A stretch of DNA of 64,000 nucleotides, taken from assembly GCA_964388955.1 (NCBI GenBank), contig CAYMCO010000009.1, positions 78,204 to 142,203 of the forward strand. The letters run 5' to 3'. The position numbers and the translations under genes were made by a program. This document shows positions 53,824 to 63,149 of this stretch, one piece after another. The notes under the pieces are model-generated. The model searched no databases, was not told where the DNA came from, and worked only from the letters and a program-made list of their open reading frames with translations. The stretch is from CAYMCO01 sp964388955. Lineage in GTDB: Bacteria; Chloroflexota; Anaerolineae; Anaerolineales; E44-bin32. Each line of letters starts with the position of its first letter. The stretch's first letter is position 1.

Positions 53824-53837
53824 CGGCGGGGTCCTGG

Positions 53838-54974
53838 TCAATCCAGGTACCGGCCGGCAAACGCCGTTCGGAATTCCGGAATGATATCACAGGCGGATGT
53901 CTCGTAGCACTCCTCGTTGAACGAGAAGAAGTAGCCGATCTCTGGGTCGGGCAGGATGCCCAACAAACTGCCGAATCCGCGGATTGCCCCGCTGTGGCCG
54001 AGCAGAAGCTGGCCTCCTGACACGCCTTGCACGAATCCGTAGGTGACTCTCTGCCCCTCATAGGGCGTTTCGGCGCGCGCCTCGAACATCTCTGCCACGG
54101 ATGAAGCCCGAAGGATGCAGGCTCCCTGATAGCATCCTCCGTCTGCGAGCGCCACCAGGAAGTGTGACATGTCGGCCGCCGTAGACACGATCGAACCACC
54201 GGGATAGTCGCCATCGTAGTCTATCGGCTGAGGCTCCTGGGCCCCGGCCACAAGCTTGTAGCCGGTCGCGATTTTTCCGGGAACGGGCGGAGCCAGCAAG
54301 TAGCCGGTGTCGGACATCTGCAAGGGGCGCAGGATCTGGTCCAAGACGTACCGGTCAAAGGGCTGCCCGGAGACCTCCTCGACAACGAGCGCAGCCAGTG
54401 CATAGCCGTAGTTGCTGTAGGTGAATGATGTGCCCGGCATGCGCGTGACGGGCGGCATGGAATCGGCAAGGAACTGCGCAAGTGGCCTGACGGATGCCGG
54501 ATCCGTGTTGCTCACATAGGGCGGGTCGTCGAAACCGGCCGTGTGAGTGAGGAGATGGGCGAGGGTGACGGGCGTAGTGAAATCACTCTGCACCTGCATC
54601 GACTTCAAGTAGCGGTTGATATCGACGTCAAGGCTCACGCGACCTGCCTCCGCGAGCTGCATGACGGCCACGGCCACAAACGGCTTCGAGACTGAGCCAA
54701 TCCGCATCAAGGTTGAGTCGGGATCGAGGCGCTCGCCGGAGGCGATATCGGCCACGCCGTAGCCCATCGAAAGAACTACTGCCCCATCTTCCACAAGAAC
54801 GAAGCATAAGCCCGGGATGCCGAGGGTTTCCATTCGCAGCGGGAAGAAGTCGTCGGTGAATTGGGCAAGCCTGGCCCGCTCGATGACCGCGGACTTAGCG
54901 GGGACGCCGGAGCCCTGGCAGGAGGCGAGAAACCAGCTCGCGGCTATTGCGGCCAAGACGACCGTCTTGCGCAT
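53838..54974 (-). CDS. Beta-lactamase-fold serine hydrolase lipoprotein
   Basis: The 378-residue protein has a lipoprotein signal (IAASWFLASCQGSG) and the serine hydrolase motifs SVSKPF (SxxK, about residues 94-97), YSNYGYAL (YxN) and GHSGAIRG (HSG). This is the class C/AmpC-like or EstB-type serine hydrolase family, which includes esterases and D-aminopeptidases; resistance is not implied. It is likely anchored outside the membrane. The start at ATG 54974 is 47 bases from the next attC-like R' box. Confidence 0.85.
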   Translation of the reverse strand: MRKTVVLAAIAASWFLASCQGSGVPAKSAVIERARLAQFTDDFFPLRMETLGIPGLCFVLVEDGAVVLSMGYGVADIASGERLDPDSTLMRIGSVSKPFVAVAVMQLAEAGRVSLDVDINRYLKSMQVQSDFTTPVTLAHLLTHTAGFDDPPYVSNTDPASVRPLAQFLADSMPPVTRMPGTSFTYSNYGYALAALVVEEVSGQPFDRYVLDQILRPLQMSDTGYLLAPPVPGKIATGYKLVAGAQEPQPIDYDGDYPGGSIVSTAADMSHFLVALADGGCYQGACILRASSVAEMFEARAETPYEGQRVTYGFVQGVSGGQLLLGHSGAIRGFGSLLGILPDPEIGYFFSFNEECYETSACDIIPEFRTAFAGRYLD

Positions 54975-55020
54975 CGGATCCCATCCTCGCAACCGTGACC
55001 GGGGCTCGCCTCGCTCCGCC

Positions 55021-55165
55021 GCTGAACCGCGTTGAACTCAGCGGCCGGGGCCCGACCCTTCTCTTGCTCCCGGGCCATCCCTATCATACATCTTGGCATG
55101 CAAATCACCCCACACCGTTCGTCCTGTGTGCCTTTAACAGGATCCCCGGCCCGCTGGTGCCGGTA
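55021..55165 (-). repeat. attC-like site
   Basis: On the minus strand an arm CAGCGGgCCGGGG (55156-55144, extra G) faces CCCCGGCCGCTG (55050-55039), followed by AGTTCAACGCG and GTTCAGC. The central part has GGACGAACGGTGTGGGG. The R'' box has decayed. Confidence 0.6.
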
Positions 55166-55187
55166 CCTACGCGGCCTCAAATCGTGC

Positions 55188-55913
55188 TTACCAAATGCCG
55201 GGGATGAGGCGATACCGCACTTTCTGGACATAGTCCGAATAGCCAGGTAGCTCGGATTGTAGGGTCTGGTCCTCGAGAGCGGTCCTGACAATCATGAGGA
55301 CCGCGGCCACGATGCCGGGGATCAGTGCCCAGGCTGAGCCCAACAGGAAGGGAACGGCGATGGATTGGAGGATGAAGCCCACGTACCCGGGGTGCCGGAC
55401 AAGCCGATAGGGTCCTGCGCTGCACACCTTGTGACCCCGATCGGTTTGGATGCGTACCGCCGTAGAGAAGAACGCGTTTGCGATCATGGCCCATGAAGTG
55501 AACCCCAGCCCTGCTGCGAGCACGGCCGCCCCTGCGATGTGCCAGGATGGGGCCACGGCCTGAGTCCAACGGAAACGGACATCCAGACCGGCCACAAGCG
55601 GAAGCACGAGATATATAGCCACGCCCCAGAACCCACCTATGAATTTGTCCCAATCCTTCGTGTCCTGGGGGCGGGCCCGCTCGGCGACGGTCTCAGGACT
55701 GGTGCGGAGCATGATCGAGGCGTTGATCAGCAGGCTCACAAGGTAGATTCCCAGGTAGACCCAAGCCCATGCCCAGTCGAGATGTCCACCGGCCAAGAAG
55801 AGAATGGCCGCTATCAAGAGCAAGGAGATCACGACCGTTGCAGAGCGCTTGACGGTACCCGCTGCGACATCTGAGCGATTCTCGGCGATCGGGGTTTCAG
55901 GTCTTGCGTTCAT
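55188..55913 (-). CDS. Isoprenylcysteine carboxyl methyltransferase-family membrane protein
   Basis: The 241-residue protein has about five membrane helices and the ICMT signature near the C-terminus: VRIQTDRGHKVCSAGPYRLVRHPGYVGFILQSIAVPFLLGS and a final YSDYVQKVRYRLIPGIW. Bacterial members methylate small or unknown substrates; no prenylated protein is expected. ATG 55913 is preferred over a longer frame. Confidence 0.85.
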   Translation of the reverse strand: MNARPETPIAENRSDVAAGTVKRSATVVISLLLIAAILFLAGGHLDWAWAWVYLGIYLVSLLINASIMLRTSPETVAERARPQDTKDWDKFIGGFWGVAIYLVLPLVAGLDVRFRWTQAVAPSWHIAGAAVLAAGLGFTSWAMIANAFFSTAVRIQTDRGHKVCSAGPYRLVRHPGYVGFILQSIAVPFLLGSAWALIPGIVAAVLMIVRTALEDQTLQSELPGYSDYVQKVRYRLIPGIW

Positions 55914-55939
55914 GTGGTACCGGCCTTTCGAATCATCGC

Positions 55940-56130
55940 TGGCTGCCCGGCGGATATGAGCTCCCCGGCACCTGGGGTGTCCGTCCACATGTGCCTGCGG
56001 CCCCCTGGCCCCTGGACTGCCCGTCCACGTGTGCCTGCGGCACAGTGCAGGCAGGGCAGGCAGACCGCCACGTGTGCATGCGGCCCAGTGCAGGCAGGGC
56101 AGGCAATGCAGGCAACGGCCGGGGCTCTGA
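55940..56130 (-). repeat. TGCAGGCAGG-rich separator, truncated attC-like end
   Basis: It carries iterated TGCAGGCAGGGCAGGCAG and CCACGTGTGCCTGCGGC motifs and, on the minus strand, ends with GGGGAGCTCATATCCGCCGGGC, a decayed R' end. It begins with GCCCCGGCCGTTG, the L' arm; no L'' arm remains. Confidence 0.6.
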
Positions 56131-56553
56131 TCACGTCTTGTCTGTGGATCCGGGCAGTGGATCGAAGCTCATAGGATCCAGCGCAGCCGCCTCCTCGATC
56201 AGTTCAGAGATCTCGTTCCAGGGTGCCTGCTCGTACGATCCAACCACAAGATGCCGCTTACTTGTGCGATTCCCGGCCAATAACGCGTGAGGATCTGTCA
56301 AGCGCACACCGTGGATGAAGGAGATCCGTACATGGTCCATATCCAACTCTATCTGGCAGATGGCGCCTTTCACCGGGCCGCCCTTGGTCGAATCGTGGTA
56401 TGAGAGTCCACCCCAAAGGATCCGCTCTGTTGCATGCGGGCGGGTCTGGGATACCAGGCTCCTCAGCTCCAGGGCGATTTCCCGGATCTCAGGCCGAACG
56501 AACGCCAAGAAGGCCTCCACCTCGGAATTTGAGAGAAAGCCGGAACTCGGCAT
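56131..56553 (-). CDS. DUF1801/YdhG-like small protein
   Basis: The 140-residue protein reads VEAFLAFVRPEIREIALELRSLVSQTRPHATERILWGGLSYHDS and later KRHLVVGSYEQAPWNEISELIEEAAAL, matching the small YdhG/DUF1801-type fold. The function is unknown. It begins 22 bases from an R'-like box (GCTGGGC). Confidence 0.65.
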   Translation of the reverse strand: MPSSGFLSNSEVEAFLAFVRPEIREIALELRSLVSQTRPHATERILWGGLSYHDSTKGGPVKGAICQIELDMDHVRISFIHGVRLTDPHALLAGNRTSKRHLVVGSYEQAPWNEISELIEEAAALDPMSFDPLPGSTDKT

Positions 56554-56575
56554 TGATGAAGAACCTCCGTCGGCA

Positions 56576-56952
56576 GCCCAGCGGCTATGAGCTCCCCGGC
56601 CTGACCGCCACCTGTGCCTGCGGCCCCCTGGCCCCTGGAACCTGGACTACGTCCAGTGCAGGCTGCGTCCAGTGCAGGCTGTCCGTCCACATGTGCCTGC
56701 GGCATCCCGGCCCCTGGACTGTCCGTCCACGTGTGCCTGCGGCACAGTGCAGGCAGGACAGCCAGACCGCCGGGCAGGCAGTGCAAGCAGGACAGGCTGA
56801 CCTCCAGGGCAGGCAGTGCAGGCAGCGGCCGGGGCTCGCTCCCTCTCTCGCTTGCAGCTATCCCCATATTACATCCTAACCTGCAATTCGCCGCGCACCG
56901 TTCGTCCTGCATGTACTTGGCAGGATCCCCGGTCCGCTGCCAATGGTTGGGC
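56576..56952 (-). repeat. Long attC-like site, 377 bp
   Basis: On the minus strand it has GCCCAAC (56952-56946), spacer CATTGG, CAGCGGaCCGGGG (56939-56927), CCCCGGCCGCTG (56834-56823) and a decayed end GGGGAGCTCATAGCC-GCTGGGC. The arms pair over 12 bp with one extra A. The TGCAGGCAGG iterons lengthen it beyond normal attC sites. Confidence 0.7.
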
Positions 56953-56998
56953 CGCCCCAGTTTCAAGCTGATCCTGAATGGGCAAAGCGCCACAAAGG

Positions 56999-57628
56999 CT
57001 ATTTCCGGGCGATGGCGCATATGCCCATGCCAACACGATGAACCGATTTCATCTCGACCCTGGCTTCGGAGAATCCTGCCTCCTCAAGTAGGAGCGCCGT
57101 TTCCTCCGCGCCGTAGAGTTTGAACAGTCCCGTCCTGGTGAACTTCTGCTTCCCGATGCCCTCCTTGTCAACAAACCCGAGCGCCAATCGCCCGCCCGGT
57201 CTCATGACGCGCCTGATCTCCTCCAGGTTTGACACCGGATCTTCCCAGAAGTAGTGAACGTTCACAGCAAGGGCTTTGTCGAACTCATCGTCTGAATACG
57301 GAAGGGACGTGCTTGTCCCCTCCCGAAGCTCAACACGGCCCGCAGCGATGGCCAATGCATTCAGCCCCTTCGCCTCCTCTACCATCGCTCTTGACAATTC
57401 GATCCCGGCCACCCATCCCCGGGAGGCCAGCTCCGCTGCCTTCTGGATGCCCAAACCGGCTCCAAAGCCGATCTCTAGAACGCTATCATCCGGTTGGACG
57501 TCGAGGATCTCCAGGGTCCAATATATGAGTCGCCGGTTGTCGCGATTCATACCCTTGCCCATCAGCCTACCCAGGAACCCAGACGGATGGGCAAGCTGTT
57601 TCGCCCAGAGGTGGTATATCGCATTCAT
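56999..57628 (-). CDS. Class I SAM-dependent methyltransferase
   Basis: The 209-residue protein has the SAM-binding motif VLEIGFGAGLGIQKAAEL (about 44-61), then WVAGIELSRAMVEEA, YSDDEFDKALAVNVHYFWEDP and a late RRVMRPGGRLALGFVDKEG. It is a UbiE-like small-molecule methyltransferase with unknown substrate. The ATG follows AAGGAGG by eight bases and lies 31 bases from the R' box. Confidence 0.88.
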   Translation of the reverse strand: MNAIYHLWAKQLAHPSGFLGRLMGKGMNRDNRRLIYWTLEILDVQPDDSVLEIGFGAGLGIQKAAELASRGWVAGIELSRAMVEEAKGLNALAIAAGRVELREGTSTSLPYSDDEFDKALAVNVHYFWEDPVSNLEEIRRVMRPGGRLALGFVDKEGIGKQKFTRTGLFKLYGAEETALLLEEAGFSEARVEMKSVHRVGMGICAIARK

Positions 57629-57659
57629 TTGCGCCCCTCCTTGGGAGGCCATATGAGCG

Positions 57660-58135
57660 GCCCAACCATTGTTTCTATGTAGATTTCCCCATATGAATCG
57701 CTACATACAGCTTCAAGACACCTTCTTCCTCGGCCTGAGTCTTAAGGAAGCGCGAGTCCGAATTGCTCAATGCGGGACGGGCGATGCGGGGGGTGAAGCT
57801 GACGTCCGTCCAAATGATATACCCTCATGAAATCGGGAGCAAAGCGACGGAGGGACTATGTGAATGCCGCCGGTCACGTTCCGAAGGGTGGAACCAGTCA
57901 CACATCAGCCCTTGGCAAATGCATCGCTGCCTGATCGCACCTCGCCAAGATACCGCTGGCCCTATTCCAATTCGGCCGTCGCCGCCAGATCGTCTCCGCT
58001 CCAGCACCCAGGATGTTCGACCCCGCCCATTTTCGCCCCGCACCGTTCGTCCAGTATGTCCTTAACACGATCCCCGGCCCGTCGCGCAGCATCCTGTAAG
58101 GGCTGTCGAAGATCCCGAGTAGTCTGCGGGGCGGC
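57660..58135 (-). repeat. Composite separator with R' box and conserved modules
   Basis: On the minus strand it carries GGGATCTTCGACAGC (about 58105-58119), GGACGAACGGTGCGGGGCG, GAGCGGAGACGATCTGGCGG, CGTGACCGGCGGCAT and the GAATTGCTCAAT element (57725-57865, copy 3), and ends in GTTGGGC (57666-57660). Confidence 0.65.
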
Positions 58136-58374
58136 GGATGGCCATGCAGCCTCCGTTGACGTTTCCGGAGCTCTGCCCCTGTGGCGCGGGCCGGCCGAGG
58201 GTGGTTGGCCCACTCTCGGATTGACGCCCCCTGCCATCCGGAGATCGCCTATGAGACGGCGATGTCCGGTGACCGCGAATTCCTTCTCTGCAGTGTCGCG
58301 CCAACTTGCATGCTTGGGCGCATGGTGCGGCCCCGGTTTCCTGCGAATGCGATGAGATGACGGCGGAGGGCCAG
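58136..58374. other. Non-coding remainder of the separator
   Basis: I see no gene here. Confidence 0.4.
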
Positions 58375-59391
58375 TCACCCAGAGGAGCGTTTGCCCTCCC
58401 GGCGACTCTTGTCTTCTGCAGGAGTGAACAGGTCGACTGCGCCTCCTTTCCGGGCCTTTTCCAGCAACGACAGGGCCCGGAGAACCACCTCGCGCTGTGT
58501 GTTTCGATCTCCGGGCGCTCCTACGGGTCTGCCCATAAGATGCGGCGTGATCAGCACACGCGGGGGGGACATGGCTGCCAGCCGATCTTGAAACGCGCGG
58601 ATGGCAATGATCACTGTAGGGATGCCGCCGTTCTCCAGCAACCTGGCCAAGTGCCCCACGGACACGTGGCAGAGCGGTCAAACCGGCACAAGCAGCAGGC
58701 CGTCCACATGCATGCCCCGAATTCGCTCAAGCCATTCAGGCCCCGCCTGCTTGAGCAAACGCCGCTGGGAAGTTGCCCCAACAAAAGAGAAAGCCTGCGG
58801 CGCGAGCTCGCCAATCAACCCTTCTGCCTGCAGATCGCGCAGAATCTGCAGCGGAAAGACAACATTCGGATCGGATTTCGCCGCCCGGATATCGTAACCT
58901 GCGTGCCGCACCCGCAAGTCCCCCAACGGGGTATGCGCGGGTATTGATGAGAGCTTGGGCCTCGTCTTGACGAAATCATCGATGCGGGCGACCGCTTCCT
59001 CTTGGGACATCGCCTGCTCTCCGAAAGGTTGCGGATCGTTTCCTCGGACAAAATGCCCGCTGGAGGTGATGAGCCCAATGCGGGCCTGTGCCACCGTCGT
59101 CTCGAAATGGGTGAACGGCGCCTCGTCATACTGCCACCGATCATGACCCGCATACGCGCGCACCTGCCACTCATACGCATGCCGGATCAACCGCCCGGCA
59201 TCGCGGTCATCGAACGAATCCCCCAGCTTCCATAGCAGATCTCGGAAAAACTGCGCGGCCTCACGCGGCGAGAGCAGCGCCAAGAACTTGAAGTTCAAGT
59301 CAGCCCGAGACCCGTAATCAAAGGAATCCTTGAACTCCTCGAATGATTCCGCTTTGCCTTCTTGCGCGTCCACCAGCAGCCTCCGTCGCAT
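58375..59391 (-). CDS. Probable GrdB-like selenoprotein with in-frame UGA (Sec)
   Basis: Reading through TGA at 58680-58678 gives one protein of about 338 residues. The sequence DGLLLVPV-U-PLCHVSVGHLARLLENGGIPTV matches the UxxC redox motif of the glycine/sarcosine/betaine reductase selenoprotein B family, and the protein continues normally afterwards (IAIRAFQDRLAAMSPPRVLITPHLMGRPVGAPGDRNTQREV). Six codons after TGA the mRNA can form a stem (CCACG/CGTGG, loop TGTC), placed like a bacterial SECIS. The long upstream part (MRRLLVDAQEGKAESFEEFKDSF...) also fits this family. Selenium use by the organism is not proven. Confidence 0.75.
58652..58671 (-). promoter_or_regulatory. Possible SECIS-like stem-loop downstream of the UGA
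   Basis: On the minus strand GCCACG-TGTC-CGTGG forms a five to six bp stem beginning seven bases after TGA, with a four-base loop holding G at position 2. Further pairing is possible with a GG bulge. It needs a folding calculation. Confidence 0.4.
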
Positions 59392-59504
59392 TGTCGCCCG
59401 GTGAGGCCCCAGATAATCTACCCCTCCCGTAGGTTTGTCAAATAGGTCCCAGCATCCCCGATCTGCCGTCGCAGATCGCGCGTGGTCTGCCGGGCAGCGA
59501 GTGC

Positions 59505-59990
59505 TTACGCGTCCTGCCCTGACGGACCCGGAATGAGATCATAGGCCTTGAAGAATATCTCTCTGTCTTCCGTTTCTGCGATCGCCTCGCCAAGCTCTTT
59601 CGCCTTGGCATAGTGCAGTTGATGGAGGTCGCTCTCGCCGGCTGCGAAAGCGCCGTGGGCGAGGATGGCGTAGGCGAATGCAATCTCCCAGTCCGGAGCC
59701 TCGTGCGCCATGATGTAGTCGAAGCTCTGTTTCGCATAGATTAGTGCGAGCCGCCCGAATCCGAGGCGTGCGTATACATGACCCAGGAGCATCTGTGCCC
59801 TTGCACGGTTGAGTCCCGTGCCTACCCTTGACCAGTGGAAGGCCGATGCGTGCGCCGCGTCAAGCATCTCGTCATCCTGCGATTGTGTCCTGTCGGGTAG
59901 ATCGCTCAGTTCCCAGGCCAGGTTGTTGCACGCAAGGGCGTGCCAGCGATGCGATCGGGAAATCTCTTCACTCGAGAGCATGTTCGACAT
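59505..59990 (-). CDS. TPR-like helical protein
   Basis: The 161-residue protein starts after GGAGGG at ATG 59990. It is fully helical (HALACNNLAWELSDLPDR, ARAQMLLGHVYARLGFGRLALIYAKQSFDYI, AFAYAILAHGAFAAGESDLHQLHYAKAKELGEAI), consistent with about three TPR-like repeats. The function is unknown. Confidence 0.6.
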   Translation of the reverse strand: MSNMLSSEEISRSHRWHALACNNLAWELSDLPDRTQSQDDEMLDAAHASAFHWSRVGTGLNRARAQMLLGHVYARLGFGRLALIYAKQSFDYIMAHEAPDWEIAFAYAILAHGAFAAGESDLHQLHYAKAKELGEAIAETEDREIFFKAYDLIPGPSGQDA

Positions 59991-60009
59991 AGAACCCTCC
60001 TCGGAGACC

Positions 60010-60350
60010 AACGGGCTCGACCTGAGCGGCCCGGCAGCTCAATCAATGGCCGTCGCCCTCAAAGTCCATTCGCCTTGGTGAGTCTGGCAAGATCGGCACA
60101 TAGGGATGATCACCAGGATACGTCTCCCATTGAAAATGCAGGGTTCACGGCTGTGACCTCCCCGGGTTGACCGCCACGTGTGCCTGCGGCTCCCTGGCCC
60201 CTGCACCCCGGAACGCATCCGGTGCAGGCAGCGGCCGGGGCTCGCTCCTGCTCCTTCTCCGGCGGCATACCCATAGCTCAACGTGGCATGCAATTCGCCC
60301 CGCGCCATCCGTCCTGCATGTTCTTGGCAGGAGCCCCGGCCATCTGCCAT
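60010..60350 (-). repeat. attC-like separator
   Basis: On the minus strand CAGATGGCCGGGG faces CCCCGGCCGCTG (60240-60229); TGCAGGCAGG iterons follow. A further end CCGGGCCGCTCAGGTCGAGC and GTTGGTC near 60017-60055 sits 30 bases before the 59990 start. Confidence 0.55.
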
Positions 60351-60448
60351 GCAGGGCCGTGGAGCATTCTCTCCATCCCATGCAGACTCACGCTTGGCAG
60401 CAAGTGAAGAGAATCGTCCGATCTCGAACGTGGGGCGTTCTATGCCGG

Positions 60449-60727
60449 CTACTCTTCCTCGAAAGATCTCTCCAGCGTATCGACCAGTTGCATGAGCTCG
60501 CTGGTTGTGTTAGACCTGGCCCATGCCGTGAAATATCCGGCCCCAAACGCGATCGGAAAGACGGAGCCGACGAAGAGCGAGAGCCCCCGCAGTTGTCCGA
60601 GCATTCCAAAGGCGATGTAACCTATGAGTGATAGGAGGAACGCCCAGCGGGTGATAACAGCATTGCGTCGCTCAGCCCGATTGCGGGTCTCAAGCAGTTC
60701 TTCATAGTTCGCGAGTAGTCGGTTCAT
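60449..60727 (-). CDS. Small membrane protein
   Basis: The 92-residue protein has two membrane helices (about 24-43 and 49-69) and charged ends (MNRLLANYEELLETRNRAERR and LMQLVDTLERSFEEE). No family is recognised. Confidence 0.55.
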   Translation of the reverse strand: MNRLLANYEELLETRNRAERRNAVITRWAFLLSLIGYIAFGMLGQLRGLSLFVGSVFPIAFGAGYFTAWARSNTTSELMQLVDTLERSFEEE

Positions 60728-60822
60728 CGGGGTTTTCTCTCTTCTCAGTGTTCAGTCGTGAAGCGATCCTTTCATTGATCGCGCCAATTGACGGGGCTGT
60801 CTTGGACCACGGCCTCATTATT

Positions 60823-61341
60823 CTATGGTATTGTCTCCGCAATTCGGAGAAGGTGTTTGCGCGAGAGATCGCCGGAATAGAGCGTCAGCAGCAGTCCGTT
60901 CTCCCACCAGCTGACGGATCCGGGGTAGCAGAGCTTGCGCCCCCAAGTCCACTTTACTCCCGGATTTGCCCCCATTCCTGCGTGGCCTCTCACGCTGATT
61001 AGTTTTAGTCCCGGAGTTTGATGAACAATGGCTTTCCAATCCGGTGGCGACGCAGCTGGCTCGACGTCAAGCCTTACTCCGTTGGTGAAGATGATGCTAA
61101 CCGCATCAGTCGACATCCACGTTTCCTTCGGCTCAAGGCCCGGGGGCAGGCGTAGATATGGCCTTCCGGCTTGAGCTTCCTCAAGGGAGACCAATTCCGA
61201 ATCGGGACCGAGGGGCCCATGGAACTGTGGACCAATATAACCGGGCGGGGTGCAGGGCACGAATGCCAGCCAGCAGACGATGAATACGGAAGCCAGGCTG
61301 ATAAAGAGTATGACGACCGGAACAAGGAACTTGATCCTCAC
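60823..61341 (-). CDS. DUF4367-like anchored protein
   Basis: The 172-residue protein starts at GTG 61341 after GGGGAGAGA. It has one N-terminal membrane helix and a C-terminal domain reading WKAIVHQTPGLKLISVRGHAGMGANPGVKWTWGRKLCYPGSVSWWENGLLLTLYSGDLSRKHLLRIAETI, like the DUF4367 fold. The function is unknown. Confidence 0.55.
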   Translation of the reverse strand: MRIKFLVPVVILFISLASVFIVCWLAFVPCTPPGYIGPQFHGPLGPDSELVSLEEAQAGRPYLRLPPGLEPKETWMSTDAVSIIFTNGVRLDVEPAASPPDWKAIVHQTPGLKLISVRGHAGMGANPGVKWTWGRKLCYPGSVSWWENGLLLTLYSGDLSRKHLLRIAETIP

Positions 61342-61596
61342 TCTCTCTCCCCGGCGGATCACAGTTGCAACCCCTGAGGCGCGACAATGCACGTGGTATC
61401 GATGGTGATTTGGCCCTTGGAACAATCCGGCGAGCCGCGAGTGCCGAGCGCAAAGGCACTGCCCCAGAAGATGCCAGAGGGAGCATGCCTCCGTCCGGTA
61501 ATCATGGACCATTGGCTCATTCGAGAACCCAGGCTCTTACGACGTCGTTTCGTGCATAAAGTCGACAAACAATCGGCGCTTGTATCGGCGGCGGGC

Positions 61597-62010
61597 AACG
61601 GCTATGACGTCCCCGGGCTGACCGCCGCGTGTGCCTCCGGCTCCCTGGACCCTCGACTGCGTCCGGTGCAGGCCGTCCGTCACATGTGCCTGCGGCACCA
61701 TGGCCCCTGGACTGTCCGTCCACGTGTGCCTGCGGCCCAGTGCAGGCAGGACAGGCAGACTGCCACGTGTGCCTGCGGCCCAGTGCAGGCAGGGCAGGCA
61801 GCGGCCGGGGCTCGCTCCTGCTCCTTCTCCGGCGGCATACCCATAATACAACGTGGCATGCAATTCGCCCCGCGCCATCCCTCCTGCATGTTCTTGGCAG
61901 GAACCCCGGGGGGGCCTTTACCGAGGCCTTCGATGCACTCAGCACAGGCTCCGCGAATGCGCTGTCGAAGATCCCGCGCACTTTGCGGGGCAGCGAACGG
62001 TCATGCGCGA
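61597..62010 (-). repeat. attC-like separator, TGCAGGCAGG-rich
   Basis: It carries CCCCGGCCGCTG (61810-61799), GGGCGAATTGCATGCC, several CCACGTGTGCCTGCGG iterons and GGGATCTTCGACAGC at 61970-61984. On the minus strand it ends with GGGGACGTCATAGCC-GTTGCCC. Confidence 0.6.
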
Positions 62011-62025
62011 CCGGGTCATTTCGCA

Positions 62026-62520
62026 TCACTCAATCCTCGACAGGACAATGGCGTCGCCGCGATTGTTGTTCGGGTCATAGATCCAGAAGCTGAGCGTGTT
62101 TCCCTGCCTCCTCATCTCGATGGTCACCTCATTCATATCCCCGGGATCCCCCACGTCTTCATGCCAGATTGCGCGTCCGAGCAAGCGGTTCTCACTTCGT
62201 TCAGCACTGATCAGGGAGAACTCCTGAACAATGAACGATCCTGAGCGAATTACCCCATGGTCGATGCTGAAATTGGAGAACTGATCGATATTCGAGGAGA
62301 GTATGCGCTCGAAAGCCTTTCTTTCGCTCTCTTCCGACGACCTCTCGATTCCATCTTGCACACTGGCGAATGAGGACTCTGGCACGAGCTCATAAGAGCC
62401 ATCAAAGATGGAAGTATCTACGGGCGACGGAACCAGAGGCGCTGGCCCCCTGATGCACCCGGGGGACAAGAATGGAATTACGAAAAGCAGCAGTATTCTT
62501 CGATCGAGAAGTCGTGTCAT
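62026..62520 (-). CDS. Lipoprotein of unknown function
   Basis: The 164-residue protein has a lipobox (LLLFVIPFLSPGCIRG; Cys about 22). The rest is beta-rich (VIRSGSFIVQEFSLISAERSENRLLGRAIWHEDVGDPGDMNEVTIEMRRQGNTLSFWIYDP). The start is 13 bases from an intact R' box (GTTGGGC). No family is recognised. Confidence 0.6.
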   Translation of the reverse strand: MTRLLDRRILLLFVIPFLSPGCIRGPAPLVPSPVDTSIFDGSYELVPESSFASVQDGIERSSEESERKAFERILSSNIDQFSNFSIDHGVIRSGSFIVQEFSLISAERSENRLLGRAIWHEDVGDPGDMNEVTIEMRRQGNTLSFWIYDPNNNRGDAIVLSRIE

Positions 62521-62533
62521 GAAGGTCAATGCC

Positions 62534-62660
62534 GCCCAACGGCGTTAAGCTCCCTGGCCCCTGGATCCCTGGCCCCTGGGCTGCGTCCGGTGCAGGCTGC
62601 CCGTCCACGACAGGCTCCGTGAACGTGCTGTCGAAGATCCCGCCCAATTTGCGGGTGGGG
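62534..62660 (-). repeat. attC-like separator with intact R' end
   Basis: On the minus strand it ends GAGCTTAACGCC-GTTGGGC (62551-62534), the clearest example of the R' end. GGGATCTTCGACAGC lies at about 62628-62642. R'' and L'' are decayed. Confidence 0.6.
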
Positions 62661-62667
62661 CGGATGG

Positions 62668-63111
62668 CTAACCCAACTCACCGGGCGAAAACGATGCGCG
62701 CTTCCACCAATCCTCAGCGTCTTCGAGATACGGCAAGACACTTCTCGCTGCTCGAGCAAACCTCTTTGAAGACTTGAAGAGGGAATGCTGATCGAATCGA
62801 AACCAATCCCCACGTGAAGCACCTTCACCCGGTTTTAGCCGGAGGCGCTTGTCAGGGGGATTGTCGATCGCGCGCACCTTGTCGGCTGGAATCTCCTCCC
62901 CCCAATGCGTACGAATACCCGAGGAGCCGCACTTCGAGATTTCGATGAGAAATCCACCTCCCCATTTGTCGAACTGGAAGGAAAGGAGATCGATTCCATC
63001 CTCGGACAGCCTGCGAAAGTGGGGGAATGAGCCGCTGAACCCCCGCTCCCGCAGCAGAGGAATGACGACATCCTCCAAAGCGTCGATCATCAAGTCTCTT
63101 GACTCAGACAT
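62668..63111 (-). CDS. DUF4304-like protein
   Basis: The 147-residue protein reads MIDALEDVVIPLLRERGFSGSFPHFRRLSEDGIDLLSFQFDKWGGGFLIEISKCG, matching the DUF4304 family of small immunity-like or unknown proteins. Its ATG is 31 bases from GTTAGGC. Confidence 0.7.
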   Translation of the reverse strand: MSESRDLMIDALEDVVIPLLRERGFSGSFPHFRRLSEDGIDLLSFQFDKWGGGFLIEISKCGSSGIRTHWGEEIPADKVRAIDNPPDKRLRLKPGEGASRGDWFRFDQHSLFKSSKRFARAARSVLPYLEDAEDWWKRASFSPGELG

Positions 63112-63142
63112 CAATTGGCCGGTGGTCTCCTGTATCGAGTCG

Positions 63143-63149
63143 GCCTAAC
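63143..63149 (-). repeat. R' box (GTTAGGC) before the first island gene
   Basis: On the minus strand GTTAGGC matches GTTRRRY and precedes the 62.67-kb gene. AACAATCGTTAGGCCG closely matches AACAATGGTTGGGCCG before the 57.63-kb gene. Confidence 0.55.

Noticed and set aside
53624..54214. N-terminal extension of the TolB-like lipoprotein
   Set aside because: The signal peptide and lipobox begin at 53623; the upstream sequence is a separator and overlaps the serine hydrolase gene.
55940..56830. TGCAGGCAGG iterons as a CRISPR array
   Set aside because: Units are short, irregular, without equal-length unique spacers, and no cas gene is near.
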